From: Dermacentor variabilis
Taxonomy: Eukaryota; Arthropoda; Arachnida; Ixodida; Ixodidae
Assembly: GCF_050947875.1 (NCBI RefSeq)
Contig: NC_134568.1
Span: 195,877,853-195,941,852 of the forward strand
Reading direction: 5' to 3'
DNA: 64,000 nucleotides
The notes under the pieces: model-generated
Seen by the model: the letters and a program-made list of their open reading frames with translations, nothing else
Database searches by the model: none
What the model was told of the DNA's origin: nothing
Part shown: positions 1-13,548 of the stretch, one piece after another
How positions within the stretch are numbered: position 1 is the first letter of the stretch
Layout of the letters: each line of letters starts with the position of its first letter
Translations under genes and position numbers: made by a program

Positions 1-245
1 AAAGCCAAGCATGCTGTTCCGTCAGCCACATCTCTGCTTCAGCCCATTCTCTTCATCGGTCCAATCAGCTGCGCTGGGCCCAGATATTTATCGCATTTGA
101 CAACGAGCCTTGAAGAAAACAAAGGTTCAAGTAGCAGCCCCAACACAGCGGCCGCTGAGCGGGCTGCACCCGCGGCTGTTCGCACCCCCCTCCCCTCCTC
201 TCCGTAGTGTTTAGACCGTACGTAATTTTTTAACGTCGCCCAGGT

Positions 246-845
246 GGCAGATAGCATAATTCTAGTCATTGAGCTGGATTACTCCAAGATGCGGACATTA
301 CCTGCACGATAAATCGAAATGCATAATAGACTAATTAAGAATAAATATCTCATTCATTCTTAATTAATTGTTTACCGCACATATTGTAATTTACTAATTG
401 TAGCGGGTCCGTGTCCGAGGTGTATCCACTTGGAAAAAAATTCTGAGGATGACACCAGTTACGATATATCCAATCCCCAAGTCTGTGACGAAATACATGG
501 CCTTTCTAGTTACTTTAATTTGTGCTTGAATGCATGAAACGTCGGTATATAAAAAAGTAAGTTTAGCAATAATGCATTTTTGCACTACTGTGCACGTTGA
601 ACAACGGCGCCTATTTCGAAACCTGTGGCATGCATCCTTGGGATTCGTTCCGAGTGGATATGCCTTGCACACTCACTGGCTATAATTTGTAAATTGTCAT
701 ATGTGCCGTGAAGTAATTGATGAAAGAAGTGAAATGGTGAATGCGTGTTAATTAGTCTATTATGCGTTTGAATTGCCTTGCGAGTAACTTTGCCGCTTCG
801 AGTAATCCAGCTCAAGGAGTATACAAGCTCGCAATCTGCCACAGG
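246..845. repeat. Fold-back element with about 100-bp imperfect terminal inverted repeats
   Basis: The left arm (about 246-335) holds GGCAGATAGC, then GAGCTGGATTACTC and GCATAATAGACTAATTAA. The right arm (about 735-845) carries the reverse complement of the same three blocks in the same order. The interior is AT-rich and has no credible ORF. A partial copy of the left arm recurs at 16803-16880 (GGCAGATAGCACA, GATTACTCGATGAGGCGG), which shows that this is a dispersed family. The superfamily is undetermined. The flank at 1-245 and the stretch 846-1280 show nothing I can identify. Confidence 0.6.
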
Positions 846-1284
846 CCATATTTATAAAATCTTTATAATCTTTAAAAAAAAACTATATCCGTGTATATAC
901 TGTACAAGCGGTGCGTAAAAAAAAGGGGGTGTCGGTGACGCCTGCGCTCTGCTTCGTCGTTCTTCTTTATGGGTTATTTTGCATAAGGGGCATTTTTAGA
1001 AACATTTTTAGAAGACCCTTGCTGTCTGCGGGGTGGTGTTACGGTGTGGCTAAGCTCCAAGTGACTTCAAAACGGATTTGTTATTTTTTTTTGGTAATAG
1101 GCGGACTTCACAGACTTTCTACTTATCCGTCTGAGAAAAAATATGGGCCTTTCTCGAAGGCAGTGCAGTAAAACACAGCGCGTCTCAAATCGCTGGCTGT
1201 CACGAGGGGACAATGCGAAAAACTGGCTCGCGACGCACGTGCCGGACCTTTCAAAGGGCGGCTTTGGCACGCGAGCAGCATGCG

Positions 1285-1550
1285 CGCGATCATGGCCTAA
1301 TGGTTAGAGCCAGGACCGCAACCAGGCAAAGCTAGGGTCAGGGGCGGGGTGCTAACGCCCCCCGAAATTATCGTTGCCCGGAGATATTAATGTTTACCAC
1401 TACTTACATATATGTCGAAATGTATAATATGCTCCATACTATTAAATAAAAACTATAAATTATAGCCTTAGGTACGGCCCTGGTTAGAGCATTGGTGCTG
1501 CTGTGCTGAAAGGCAGGTTCGACCCCACCATCGGTCACGCATTCTTTATA
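1285..1550 (+). repeat. tRNA-derived SINE fragments
   Basis: Two tRNA-like pieces lie here. Positions 1291-1312 contain TGGCCTAATGGTTAGAGC, an A-box-like segment. Positions 1481-1530 contain TGGTTAGAGCATTGG followed 30 bases later by AGGTTCGACCCC, a B-box, at roughly tRNA spacing. The AT-rich stretch between them (about 1370-1470) may be an insertion or a second SINE tail. No intact cloverleaf can be formed, so these are SINE remnants and not tRNA genes. Confidence 0.5.
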
Positions 1551-1924
1551 GCATTGTATTCAGACTTCACCCTCTTTGGAGGTATCTAGCAGCAAAGCAC
1601 GAGTTGTATTGAGCGTACGCGATTGGTGTTACAGTGTGCATGAAACCGCAAAAGCGGTACGAGGTATCGAAACATCACTTTGATAAATGAGTATGGGCCG
1701 AAACGCAGGCGCGCAGCCGCGGAGACGCAAATACAATCATCACAATTCTTTAGACTGAGATGGCTCTTTCTTAGATGGCGACAATACTGTCTTCGCCGGA
1801 AAAAAATAAACGTTCATACGCTGAAGAGAATGAAGGCGAAACCTGCCCACTCACGAGACATTCATTACATTGACATTTTCATTCTAGTGCTTTGTTACTT
1901 CCTATTACTTACTTTTTTCTACTA

Positions 1925-3070
1925 CCAAAAGTCGTGGGTTCGAGTGCCTTAATTAACTCTACCTTACTTAACTTTGCCCTAATTAACACCAAAATTCGCG
2001 GGTTCGACTCCCACCGAAGGTCGCGGTTTAGCGTGCCTTGATTATACGTAACTTATAATTAATTAAATATATATTAATTAACCGTACCCTAACTGACTTC
2101 GGCTTAACGCCAAAGGTCGTGGGCTCAACTCCCACCAAAGGTAAAGGGTTCATCTCCCACCCAAAGGCATAAGTTCGAGTGCCTTAATCAACTATTTTAA
2201 TTAACAGTGCCTTAATTAACTTCGCCTTGCCAACAAAGGCATAGTGGGTTCGACTCTCGTTCTTCAGGATGTCAACTAGAATCCAACTTGCACATATGAC
2301 GGGTTCACGTGACCATACATCCATGTTGGGTCGTGCTTTCGAGTGCCTTAATCAACCTCGTCTCAATTAAAACCAAAGAACGTGGGTTCGACTCCCACCA
2401 GAGGTTGAGGGTTCGACTCCCACCAAATGTCGTGGCTTCGACTCCTGACCTACATGATGTCAATTGGAATCCAACTTGGAGATATCGCCGGTTCACCCAT
2501 ATTTCCAAGTGAGCTCGACTCCCACCAAAAGTCGTGGGTTCGAGTGCCTTAATTAACTATATCTTAACTGTGCCTTAGTTCACTTAGCCTTAATTAACAA
2601 CAAAGGCAGTGGGTGCCACTCCAACCAAAGGTTGGGGGTTCAACTGGCTCGAGTGCCTTAATTAACACCAAAGGTTGTGAGTTCGACCCCCACCAAAGGT
2701 CGAGGCTTCGACCCCCACCACAGGTCGTGGGCTCGACTCTCGACTTTCACAAGGTCAATTGGAATTCAACTTAGAGCTATGGCCGGTTCGCACATATCTC
2801 CAAGTGGCTTCGACTCCCACCAAAGGTCGTGGGTTCAAGTGCCTTAATTAACTCTGTCTTAATTAACTATGCCTTCATTTTCCTTGTCGTAATTAACACC
2901 ACAGGTCGCACTCACGCTTCTTCGCTTTGGCTTCATGCTTTCTTATAAAGAAATTGATGGCCTAATTCACCCTAATTTAGACCAAAGGTCATGGGTCTTA
3001 TTAAAATTCGCGTTAATCAACAGCACAGGTAGTGGCTTCGACTCCCACTAACGGTCGAGGGTGCGACTCG
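1925..3070 (+). repeat. Degenerate tandem array of tRNA T-arm/B-box-like units
   Basis: About 16 units of the form (G)TGGGTTCGACTCCCACC are separated by CAAAGGTCG or by GTGCCTTAATTAAC spacers. Examples begin near 1989, 2245, 2383, 2408, 2430, 2533, 2660, 2700, 2805, 2828 and 3030. Each full unit is a 5-bp stem (GTGGG/CCCAC) around a TTCGACT loop, which is the TPsiC arm of a tRNA. At 2001, 2385 and 2410 it contains a perfect GGTTCGANTCC RNA polymerase III B-box. Spacing is irregular (about 20-150 bp). There is no A-box partner and no cas-like context. Confidence 0.7.
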
Positions 3071-4530
3071 CTATGAATTTTGGTGTCATAACGCCGGACA
3101 TGAGATTTTTCGTCCCATGAGCTGTCTAAGGCATTCGCCTTAATAGACACGCGATATGCTTTTGCTGAAAAGGTCTCATTTCGATGTCGTACGATTCTCT
3201 ACAACTCTCTGACATCTTGACAATTATTGCAGTAATTAGGAAGTTAGTTAAATTCTTTGAATTCTAACTGAATATTGGGGACTAAAATATTACTGGCGGT
3301 TTCTCAACAAGACTTTAAACAATATATACTTAGTCTTATTCACGTAGACTAATTCATTTTTCTTTACAAGTTTCGTGTTTGATAGTTGGGAAACCCCGCA
3401 AATACAAAGGGAACTTGCTACACACAAGCATAGAGATATCTGTTAGCATTTTTTATTTTTTCCAGAAGCTAGGCAAATTGCTTATGTGCGTTCCTTCACA
3501 GTGTCGATGCTTACATTGCACTACTGTAATTGCTCCCATCTTGCCACCGCAAAAGAATTGTCTCAGAAAGAACTATATACAGGAAATTTAGATGCATGGC
3601 TATATGCAAAAGCTGACTGCTAAATTTTGAAATTGCTGCGCTTATATTGTGTAGAGCGAAAAATGCACAGAAAATGCAAACAGTGACTGATAAAGAATTG
3701 ATGTTCTGGCTGTGAAAGATATTTTTTCACAAAATGCACATTTTTATACACATTGGCAGACTTCTCTTGGGCTAAATATGCAAATTCTTGCACTGTCAAT
3801 ACTCCAATATTCCATAAACATTTAAGTATGAAATCGAGATAAACAGCAAGTACCATCATGAAATCATTTAAGCGCACCTACTGCACCATGAATTCTTTAT
3901 ACCAATAATTACTAAATTAAACTTGCCAGTGAACTGTTGTTTTTCATTTTTACTGACACACAAAAGCAGCACCGATTACAAGTGAGTGAGTGCAGTATAT
4001 TATGGATCGTACATTATCAGTTATGGGAAGCCACGCAACTTTCATTACTCTGATACTTACAGCAACCCTGGAGCAAGAAGAAGCTGAGCTGTATATTACT
4101 CACGCAGAAGCATACTGACAAAAAGAATCCCTCATTTTGACGAGACGTTTTGTTCAAGCTTGCTACCGTGACGGGAGATTATATGTAAGGGAATCTAAAA
4201 AAATCTAAAATTGATTTCTCGAACTCTTGCTTAATTCTCAAAGCTATGAGGAAATTTCCACCTCTGAAACTTTGACCTTAATAGCATGATACTCACTGAT
4301 TGGGTACTGCGTCGGAGTGACTGCACACTCTTGCAGCATCTTGCCCACCCACACGGCAGATGGGATGATGCAGCCAGAAAGTGCTCTTCCTCGCAACAGT
4401 AGAAGTAAAAAAAAACTGAAGTGCCTCAGTGGAAGATAGTGAAAGTTAGGAGGATGATATTATGTTAATTTATTGAGATCGCCCCTTACCATGCAGTCTA
4501 TGTGCTGATAAACTGTTGTCATTGGTATAA
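3070..4530. other. AT-rich intergenic stretch, nothing identified
   Basis: This AT-rich DNA has only short, unsupported open frames on both strands and no motif I recognise. I see no domain, repeat boundary or RNA structure that I can name. Confidence 0.5.
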
Positions 4531-4539
4531 AAAACATAT

Positions 4540-5300
4540 AGTAATGCGATAGCGTTAAGGGCCCGTGTCACAGAAAATCCGGCGCAGGCGTCCCGCGTAG
4601 GCGTCGAGCATCAGACGTCGCTTCGGCAGCAAGATTTTCGAACCACGCATATCCAGACCCTCCATGTGGCGCAAGGAAGTTACTGAACTAATTGTATTCC
4701 TCAAGCTAAAATGCGTAGAAAAATCGTAAAGTACGACTTACGCACAACCTACATAAATGATAGCGTAGCATTGTAATTTGAATATACGAGAAAACATTAT
4801 TCCTAATGCAAAGAAGGGGCAAAGCGCGCAGACACGGATACAAGAGAAGTGGACGTGTTGTCCATTTCTCTTGTGTCTGTGTCTGTACGCCTTAGCCATT
4901 CTTTGCATTATGAATCCTTAACAACTAGCTCAGCTTTCTGTCATTCTAAACACAATTATGTTACGCGAAAACTCAAATAAACCCTTTTCCAGCGTTTCTA
5001 CGATTCATAGACCGGCCACGGCGTCCGCCATTTGCAAGCGCCTGCACGTGAATATATGTGAGTCCGCGGAGCGGCGCGCCCATTTCCTTGAAACACTTCC
5101 AGATGGCGCTCGCCTCCGCCACATCTCGGCCCACGCAAGAGGCCCCGTTTCTACCAGAAAGCCCGCCTTCGTGCATAGCGTTCGCCGCGAGCGTTTCCCG
5201 GTAAGCATTACGGTTATATACGCTGCAGTTGGCGGGAATCGTCAGAAGCAGTCAGGGATCTTTTAATGCTATCGGGTATTCCACTCTTAAAGGCGAAGCT
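4540..5300. repeat. Dispersed repeat family 1, copy A, with TTAA/GCTATC-type inverted ends
   Basis: The left end reads GCGATAGCGTTAAGGGCCC then GTGTCACAGAAAATCCGGCG. The right end reads GCAGTCAGGGATC, TTTTAATGCTATC and TCTTAAAGGCGAAGC. The terminal ATAGC(G/A)TTAA blocks are in inverted orientation. Related copies in the opposite orientation occur at about 10240-10700 and 43070-43810. Copy A is interrupted by a hairpin element at about 4805-4912. A short frame at 4958-5266 is a by-product of the repeat. Confidence 0.6.
4805..4912. repeat. Palindromic hairpin element (MITE-like)
   Basis: The left arm GGCAAAGCGCGCAGACACGG continues ATACAAGAGAAGTGGA. It is followed by a short CGTGTTG loop and then the complementary arm TCCATTTCTCTTGTGTCTGT running on to GTACGCCTTAGCC. 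The arms pair over about 36 bp with 6-7 mismatches. Outer blocks AATGCAAAGAA and TTCTTTGCATT extend the stem. It interrupts the repeat family 1 copy at 4540-5300. Confidence 0.65.
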
Positions 5301-5303
5301 TAA

Positions 5304-6019
5304 GAGGAAGCTTTAGCTCGGGTGCTCCTATCTAAATAAATGCAAAAGGAGAATTCGTTTTTATCCGCAACCACTGCACGAAATTTGACGAGGTCTGCTG
5401 CATTAAAAAAAAAACTTAAGATGTAGTGACTGTCGCTTTCGAATTTTTTTATTTAGACTGTCATTTTTTATTAAAAATTGGTAAAAATCTAAATTTTAAA
5501 AAAGAAACTATCATGTTTACAACTCTCTAACTCAGCAACAAAAAATATCAGAATTATGTGAATTGCATCTGATAGTACATCTAAAGCAGACAAAATTGAT
5601 ATGTTACACGTGAATCTAAAAAAAATTCACTAATAGGGAGATACAGCTTTTGCAGAACCCTTGTACACAACGTAACAAATTCACGTAAGATATAAATTGA
5701 CATATCAAATATGTCCGCTTTGAATTATGTGAAGGATGCCGTTTACATAATCGCGATATTTGTTCTTGATGCAGAGCTATTGATTTATAAACCTCGTGCG
5801 TCTATTTTTTCGAGCTTCCGAACATTTGAAACTTCTTTTTAGAAAATTCAGACCTTAAATCGAAATTCCGCTGCCATCAGTCACTAGAATTTAACTTTCT
5901 CTCTTAAATGCAAAAGTTTCATTAAAATCGGTCCAGGGGTTACCTCAGAAAAACGTTTTTGCATTTTACATGTATTTGAATAGGTCGCGTCGGAGTTGGG
6001 CCCGAGCTAAAGTTTCCTG
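5304..6019. mobile_element. Non-autonomous TTAA-flanked DNA element
   Basis: TTAA occurs immediately outside both ends (5300-5303 and 6020-6023). The terminal inverted repeats are GAGGAAGCTTTAGCTCGGG on the left and CCCGAGCTAAAGTTTCCTG on the right, pairing at 17 of 19 positions. The 716-bp body is AT-rich with no transposase. TTAA target duplications are typical of piggyBac and Kolobok elements; which one applies cannot be told from the ends alone. A second copy's left end lies at 40635 (GAGGAAGCTTTAGCTTGGG after TTAA). Confidence 0.75.
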
Positions 6020-6023
6020 TTAA

Positions 6024-6788
6024 GCATCCTCCAAATTTTTGTCCCACTACTGTACTGTGACGCCAGCCATCACACGCAACCCCCAACCAAATTGCGCAGC
6101 AAGGGTGAGAAACGACAAAATCGGATTATTCTGCATAAGGTAGGGTGTGATAAACTCCAACGTGCTATATAATGCTCTTGACAGGGAAAGATGGATTTCG
6201 CTTTTCTATGAAATCAACCATGTAAGCTGTTGTATATTTATGTCGGTGTTTGGGTTTGTCGGGTTCGAATTTCATTTACTTATGATAGTACCTTTGGTTT
6301 ATAGGGCACAAGTTTGCTCCAGTAAGGCAGGTAAGAACAAAAACAGCATCATGTGGTCTTAGCGTTATGTACCAAATAGCCCAACAGCAAACACTCCTAA
6401 GGGCAAGTATGTTGTAAGTTTCTTTGTTGCCCTGGCCTGTCCATATGTGCTGTGTTTTGGTTGGGAATTGATTTGGGTACTTTTCTTGGGATTTAATAAA
6501 TCAGCTTTGTCAAAGTCATATATGTGGTGTTTTCATCACTCAGCATCATTCCTCAAGAAACTTGGAAGGTTGGGCAATACCTGGGCTCATTGCAGAACCT
6601 AGGAAATATGCTAGACATATGGTTTAAATTTACCACAAGAGCATGTATACTTGCTGCATACATGAATATACTATGCAGTGTTGCCATCTGTCACAGACTG
6701 TGACTGACGAGAGAGACAGGGACAGTGGGACATAAAACACTCTGTAATGAAGAAAACGACTGAGTAAGACCAGAACGCAAGCTTGGTG
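6024..6788. other. Intergenic stretch without an identified gene
   Basis: Small open frames (for example 6147-6362 on the plus strand) show no recognisable domain. The distal part (about 6680-6788) may be the 3' untranslated tail of the LINE that continues on the minus strand from 6789. Confidence 0.4.
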
Positions 6789-8000
6789 TCAGCGCTTGCG
6801 CCACTGCACCAAAAGTGTTACCCTATGAATAAATATGAATAGGGTAGACGTCTTCACATTCCAATAAGACATGCTCCACAGTTTCCCTAGCTTTACCGCA
6901 GCAAGCACATGCTTCTTTTTCCTTCTTATATCTCGCTTTATAGGTGCGTGTTCTAAGGCATCCCGAACACACTTCGAGAAGTAATGAGCTTCCCTTTGAG
7001 TTATCATAAATGGTTTCTTTCCTGATTTCGTTTTTCTCATGGCAGGTTTCTTTTCCATTGCCGCCACCCATGTGATTATTTCAGCTTCTCTGACTTTCCG
7101 CTTGACCTTCTTTGTTGCTGTGTTGCCCACCCTACACGCCGCATACTTGCTGGTAAGCTTCCTAGTTCTTTTCCTCCACTGTGAATCAATGTTTTTCCTG
7201 TACAGATACCTGAACACTCTCCCAGCCCATTTACTTTCTTCCATATTCCTCAGCCGCTCTTCATACTCAATTTTACTGCGAGCTTCCCTCACTTCAAAAC
7301 TTGTCCAGCCTTTATCGACCAGTACGGCTTCATTTTTAGTCTTCCCGTCAGCGCCCAATGCGAGGCGACCCACTGACCTTTGGTTCCCGTCGAGTCCTGA
7401 TTGTACCCCTGATTTAAAGCAAACAACCGCATTTCCAAAAGTAAGTCCTGGAACCATTACACCTTTCCACATACCTCGGAGGACCTCGTACCTATTGTAT
7501 CCCCATAGCGCTATGTGCTTCATTATGGCTGAATTTCTCTTCCTCTTTACTGTTATGGTTTTTTTTTTCCTGCATTTCGATATATCTATTGCCTTCGTTT
7601 ATCCATATACCAAGGTATTTATATTCTGTTACCCGAGGTATTTCCTGGCCCTGTATCTACACTGTCCACTGTTTTCATTGAATACCATAACACCTGATTT
7701 TCGAACACTAAGTTTCAAACCTAAATTGTTGCCTTCCTGTCTACAGATATTAGCCAGACGTTTCAAATCACTTTGCTTGTTAGCTAGCAACACAATGTCG
7801 TCCGTATAAAATAAACCTAGGAGTTGCTGCTCTACTACTGTACCCGCCTGTTTGTATGAGAGAATAAACCCTGTATTACTTCCTTCTAGCGCCCTCTCCA
7901 TCCTCACCATGTACATCATAAACAGCAGCGGGGATAAAGGGCACCCCTGCCTCAGTCCCTTGTTGATATGATCTTTCTCAACAAACAAGTTATCATCCAA
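6789..8000 (-). pseudogene. 5'-truncated non-LTR retrotransposon (LINE), RT to C-terminal region
   Basis: Read on the minus strand, 8000-7629 encodes reverse transcriptase motifs: GLRQGCPLSPLLF (finger/palm motif), then FYTDDIVLLA, the catalytic box with the usual F/Y-A-D-D altered to Y-T-D-D, then GLKLSVRKSGVMVF. A frameshift near 7625 leads into a second frame (7523-6789) with the thumb and C-terminal region (VMVPGLTFGNAVVCF, W.GRVFRYLYRKNIDSQWRKR). A third frame at 7071-6823 encodes a cysteine/histidine knuckle, C-x2-C then H-V-L-L-E-C. The endonuclease and N-terminal RT are absent, so the copy is 5'-truncated near 8000, as is usual for LINEs. The clade is uncertain. Plus-strand open frames here are shadows. 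Confidence 0.8.
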
Positions 8001-8421
8001 ACGCTTTATTCTGAAGCCATCGCTGCTGTCAACAGCGCCACCACGTGCCTACCTTTCATAGATGACATTTTCCGAGATTATAAGGTAGAGTCAACGTTGG
8101 GTTTATTGCAATACTCAGTTTTAAATTTCAGCTTATCGTCGAACTGTGTTTTGTTTGTAAACTTTCATAACGTTATCGTAACGTTAGTTTTATATTCAGC
8201 GCTACTTTCGCGAGACTGTCAGCATTTTTCGCACCGCAGTGAGAATCGGCTGTGAAGCAGAGTGGGCAGAGAAGCGCACTGCAGTGTATTGTTGACTTAA
8301 GGTCACTGTTACGTGATACACGTTAGCGCAACAGAATAATGTGAAATGTTCACATAGATACAGACAACGTTGTGAACAAACATGAAGAAAACAAAACGAA
8401 ACCGAAACAGTTCGTAAAAAT

Positions 8422-8430
8422 ACCGGAAGT
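8422..8430 (+). promoter_or_regulatory. Candidate ETS/GABP (NRF-2) site upstream of the PRELID3-like gene
   Basis: The stretch reads ACCGGAAGT, the canonical ETS-family (GABP/NRF-2) core, about 220 bp upstream of the start codon at 8649. GABP-type sites are a common promoter element of nuclear genes for mitochondrial proteins, which fits the product. A 9-mer will occur by chance often enough that this is only a candidate. I saw no convincing TATA box nearby. The 8000-8648 interval carries no repeat I recognise and probably holds the core promoter and 5' UTR. Confidence 0.3.
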
Positions 8431-8648
8431 TCGTCATTGAACGTTAGCTGTCGTGACTTCGACACACTTCCTCTTTCCGCCAAGACTCGCCGGAGCCGCA
8501 AGCAGCAGACTAAAGCTAGCTACAGCTAGTCACGATTCATCCAAAAACGGCACTATTTCTTGAATTTGGAGCATCTAAAAGGCACCTTCGCACTTCAACG
8601 CTTTTGTAACGGTTATTGAACGTCAACTATTGGAAAGAAACGCTTGAA

Positions 8649-8680
8649 ATGAAAATCTGGACGTCAGAACATACATTCAA
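8649..8680 (+). CDS. PRELID3B: PRELID3B/slowmo-like lipid transfer protein, coding exon 1
   Basis: This exon encodes the start MKIWTSEHTF and the first two bases of an Asn codon, followed by a perfect GTAAGT donor. MKIW(T/S)SEH.F is the family's near-invariant N terminus. Spliced to the exon at 12966 it gives F-N-H-P-W-E-T-V, the characteristic PRELI-domain opening. PRELID3B (SLMO2; slowmo in Drosophila) partners TRIAP1 in the mitochondrial intermembrane space and moves phospholipid, reported as phosphatidylserine, between the outer and inner membranes. That role is family knowledge and was not tested here. The start is favoured because the protein family begins exactly here and a purine sits at -3. 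Intron 1 is 4.3 kb. Confidence 0.88.
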
Positions 8681-9334
8681 GTAAGTGCGCGCCGTCTTCG
8701 ACCTTGGGAATCTGATGCAAGTTGTTTTGCCTGACAGGTGCAGTGCTCGTTGTTCACTGTACTCTTTGCTAGTTGTGAGTAACGCCGTGAACGTAAAGCA
8801 ACGTTTGTAGTAATAAAACAAATGTTTACGGCTTCTGACATGTAGTTGTCGGCACCAACCTAGCTCAAACTTGTACTGTCGTTCGATGGACTTACGGTAC
8901 ACTGTGTGACAGTGTGAAGACGAGTCGTTATGTAGTTCAGGTGACATTAAGTGTTGGAAAGTTTTGGGAAATACGTATTTTATTATAAAGCTAACTCGGC
9001 ATCCCCGTTGTGTGGCGAAGTCACGACGAGCATGCATGGCATGTAGGCCGTTGCGCTCCCCGGTCAAACAACTTCAGGGTAGCTTTGCCCAAGGGCGCTT
9101 TGTACGACGCCGTGCATTTCGTCATGCAGCAACTCAGATTTGTTATCTCAGTATTCTTTCAATATCCGACTTGTCGGAGAGCCCCTCCGTAAAGTGCGGC
9201 GGGCATTTCCGCCATAGCGTGACGTCACGGTCTTGTTGATAACACTGGAAATGTTCCGCTCGCTTGGTAGCGCGTCTTTGGTTATAACTCAAAATATAGT
9301 TAGCGTCGTGCGCATTGTGTACCATCACCAATTG

Positions 9335-9425
9335 TTTGAGCAACTTGAAACAGCTGTTTCCTTCGATAAAGTATGATTTTCCTTGCCTGATCCATTATCG
9401 AGAGACTTGTTCATTACTTTTGCAA
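9335..9425 (+). repeat. Short dispersed repeat shared with 16057-16155
   Basis: Both places carry GAGCAACTTG(A/G)AACA, then TTTCCTT.GATAAAG, then CCTGATCCATTATC(G/A)AGAGA and CTTTTGCAAAGTT or CTTCTGCAAAGTT, in the same order and orientation. This copy lies in intron 1 and the other in intron 3. The family is unnamed to me. Confidence 0.6.
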
Positions 9426-9546
9426 AGTTACACCCGGCCCAGGAATCTTTTCACGAATGAAACGCAAATTGTAAACGAGAGTGTGGTTGATAAACAACAA
9501 AATGGTTTTTGTTTATTTTTCTTGGGGGGGGGGAAGCGGCAAGCCA

Positions 9547-9563
9547 TCTCTCTCTCTCTCTCT

Positions 9564-9632
<69 letters not shown>
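9547..9632. repeat. Compound microsatellite (TC)n-(TA)n-(CA)n
   Basis: About 8 TC units (9547-9563), 17-18 TA units (9567-9602) and 15 CA units (9603-9632) lie nearly back to back. The open frames across it are artefacts of the dinucleotide runs. Intron 1 between 9633 and about 10240 shows nothing else I can identify. Confidence 0.95.
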
Positions 9633-9634
<2 letters not shown>

Positions 9635-10239
9635 GAGAGTGAGAGTTTGAAGATTGGAAAGTGATCTTTGCAGTATGTGCAGCCTGGGATCGCTCTCACT
9701 GCTTTTCTGTTGGCACAGACACCACGCCAACAACAGAAGCTGCACTACTGTAAACCTATATATAGTTCCCCTTTGATTTCTGCAGTACATGCTTCTTTTT
9801 CATATGCTTTACCACAAAACCTGACACGGCTGGCTCTGCCAAGGGGTCGGAGTGAGTTGGCGCACAATGCAGGTGTGAGTGGGGCTAGGTAGATGCTGCA
9901 TTAGCGGCCACAGGCTAATAAAAAATGACATATTCTTTTATTTATTGAGTTAATGGCATGTTGATTTATTGTGAAATATTCATTGGAGGTCCTACAGAAG
10001 TTCATGTTCATGACTGACCGAAGCGTACGGAAGCAAGCTACGCGGTGCGTGCTGTAAAGATCGCCTCCCATGCGGATTATTTGATTTCCATTGCAATAAC
10101 AAAGACTGAAAATGCATCGGTGAAAATTATCTTTGTCATCTATAGATCTGGTTTCCACTTGAACGGGATGAACGATTAGTCTAGTGTTGCCAATATTTTC
10201 TGAAGTGTATCGCTGAAGTGAGACAAAAAATTTGGAGAA

Positions 10240-10699
10240 TGCTTACGCTTTGTCTTTAAGATTGGAAAGTGATAGCATTCAAAGATCCCTGACTGCTTCT
10301 CACGCTTCCTGGCAACTCCAGCTTATGTAACCGTAACGTTTACCAGGAAATTCTGGCAGCAAACGCTATGCATGAAGGCGAGCTTTCTGGCAGAAACGTG
10401 GCCTTTCGCATGGGCCGATTTTCTGTTATTGTTTCACACTTTGAACATTTCAGTCTGAGAAGATTTAACAGTAAAAGCCATGCGCTGTCGTTGTTTTGTT
10501 TTATGACATCTGTTTGTGGGTTGTCATTCTAAAAATTCCGAGGAATAGCTTTGTAAAAAATGTAAGACAAGGTATGAGCAACTTTAGTGATATAAGAACT
10601 TTAGTGCCGTATAGAATATATACGGCAATTTTTGCTCATGGGACGCCAAGGCCGGCTGTGACGCTGACGTTGGATTTTCTGTGACACGAGGCCCTTAAT

Positions 10700-10700
<1 letters not shown>
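10240..10700. repeat. Dispersed repeat family 1, copy B
   Basis: The left end is GATAGCATTCAAAGATCCCT then GACTGCTTCTC. The inner part matches copy C closely (GTAACCGTAACGTTTACC and GCATGAAGGCGAGCTTTCTG). The right end is GGATTTTCTGTGACACGAGG followed by CCCTTAATGG. Its orientation is opposite to copy A at 4540-5300 and the same as copy C at 43070-43810. It lies in intron 1. Confidence 0.55.
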
Positions 10701-13287
<2,587 letters not shown>

Positions 13288-13548
13288 TAGGCCACTATAC
13301 AATTATCTTCTTTAGCCCTGTAAGGGGCTTTGGTTGCAGTTGTGTACATTGCCCGTTTGGTCCTTTTAGCACAACTAAGAACCACACTTGTAAGGTAGGC
13401 AGTGTTTGGCATTTTCCTCAACTTTTGCATTGTACTACCTGTTTCAGTTTCATTGCTGTGCCTTTCATATGGTAAAATTAATGCAGTGAAAACAAGTTGT
13501 AATGGTGCAGAGAAAAGCTTGGAGCTTGAGCTGTTTTTGTTATATTTA

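Noticed and set aside
1925..3070. CRISPR-like regular repeats
   Set aside because: Repeats are degenerate, spacing is irregular, spacers are themselves repetitive (TTAATTAAC), there are no cas genes and the context is eukaryotic; they are tRNA T-arm-like units.
7039..7809. 256-codon plus-strand frame
   Set aside because: It is the antisense shadow of the LINE reverse transcriptase on the minus strand and has no domain of its own.
9451..9790. Frames with Tyr-Ile, His-Thr and Cys-Val runs
   Set aside because: They are translations of the TA and CA microsatellites.
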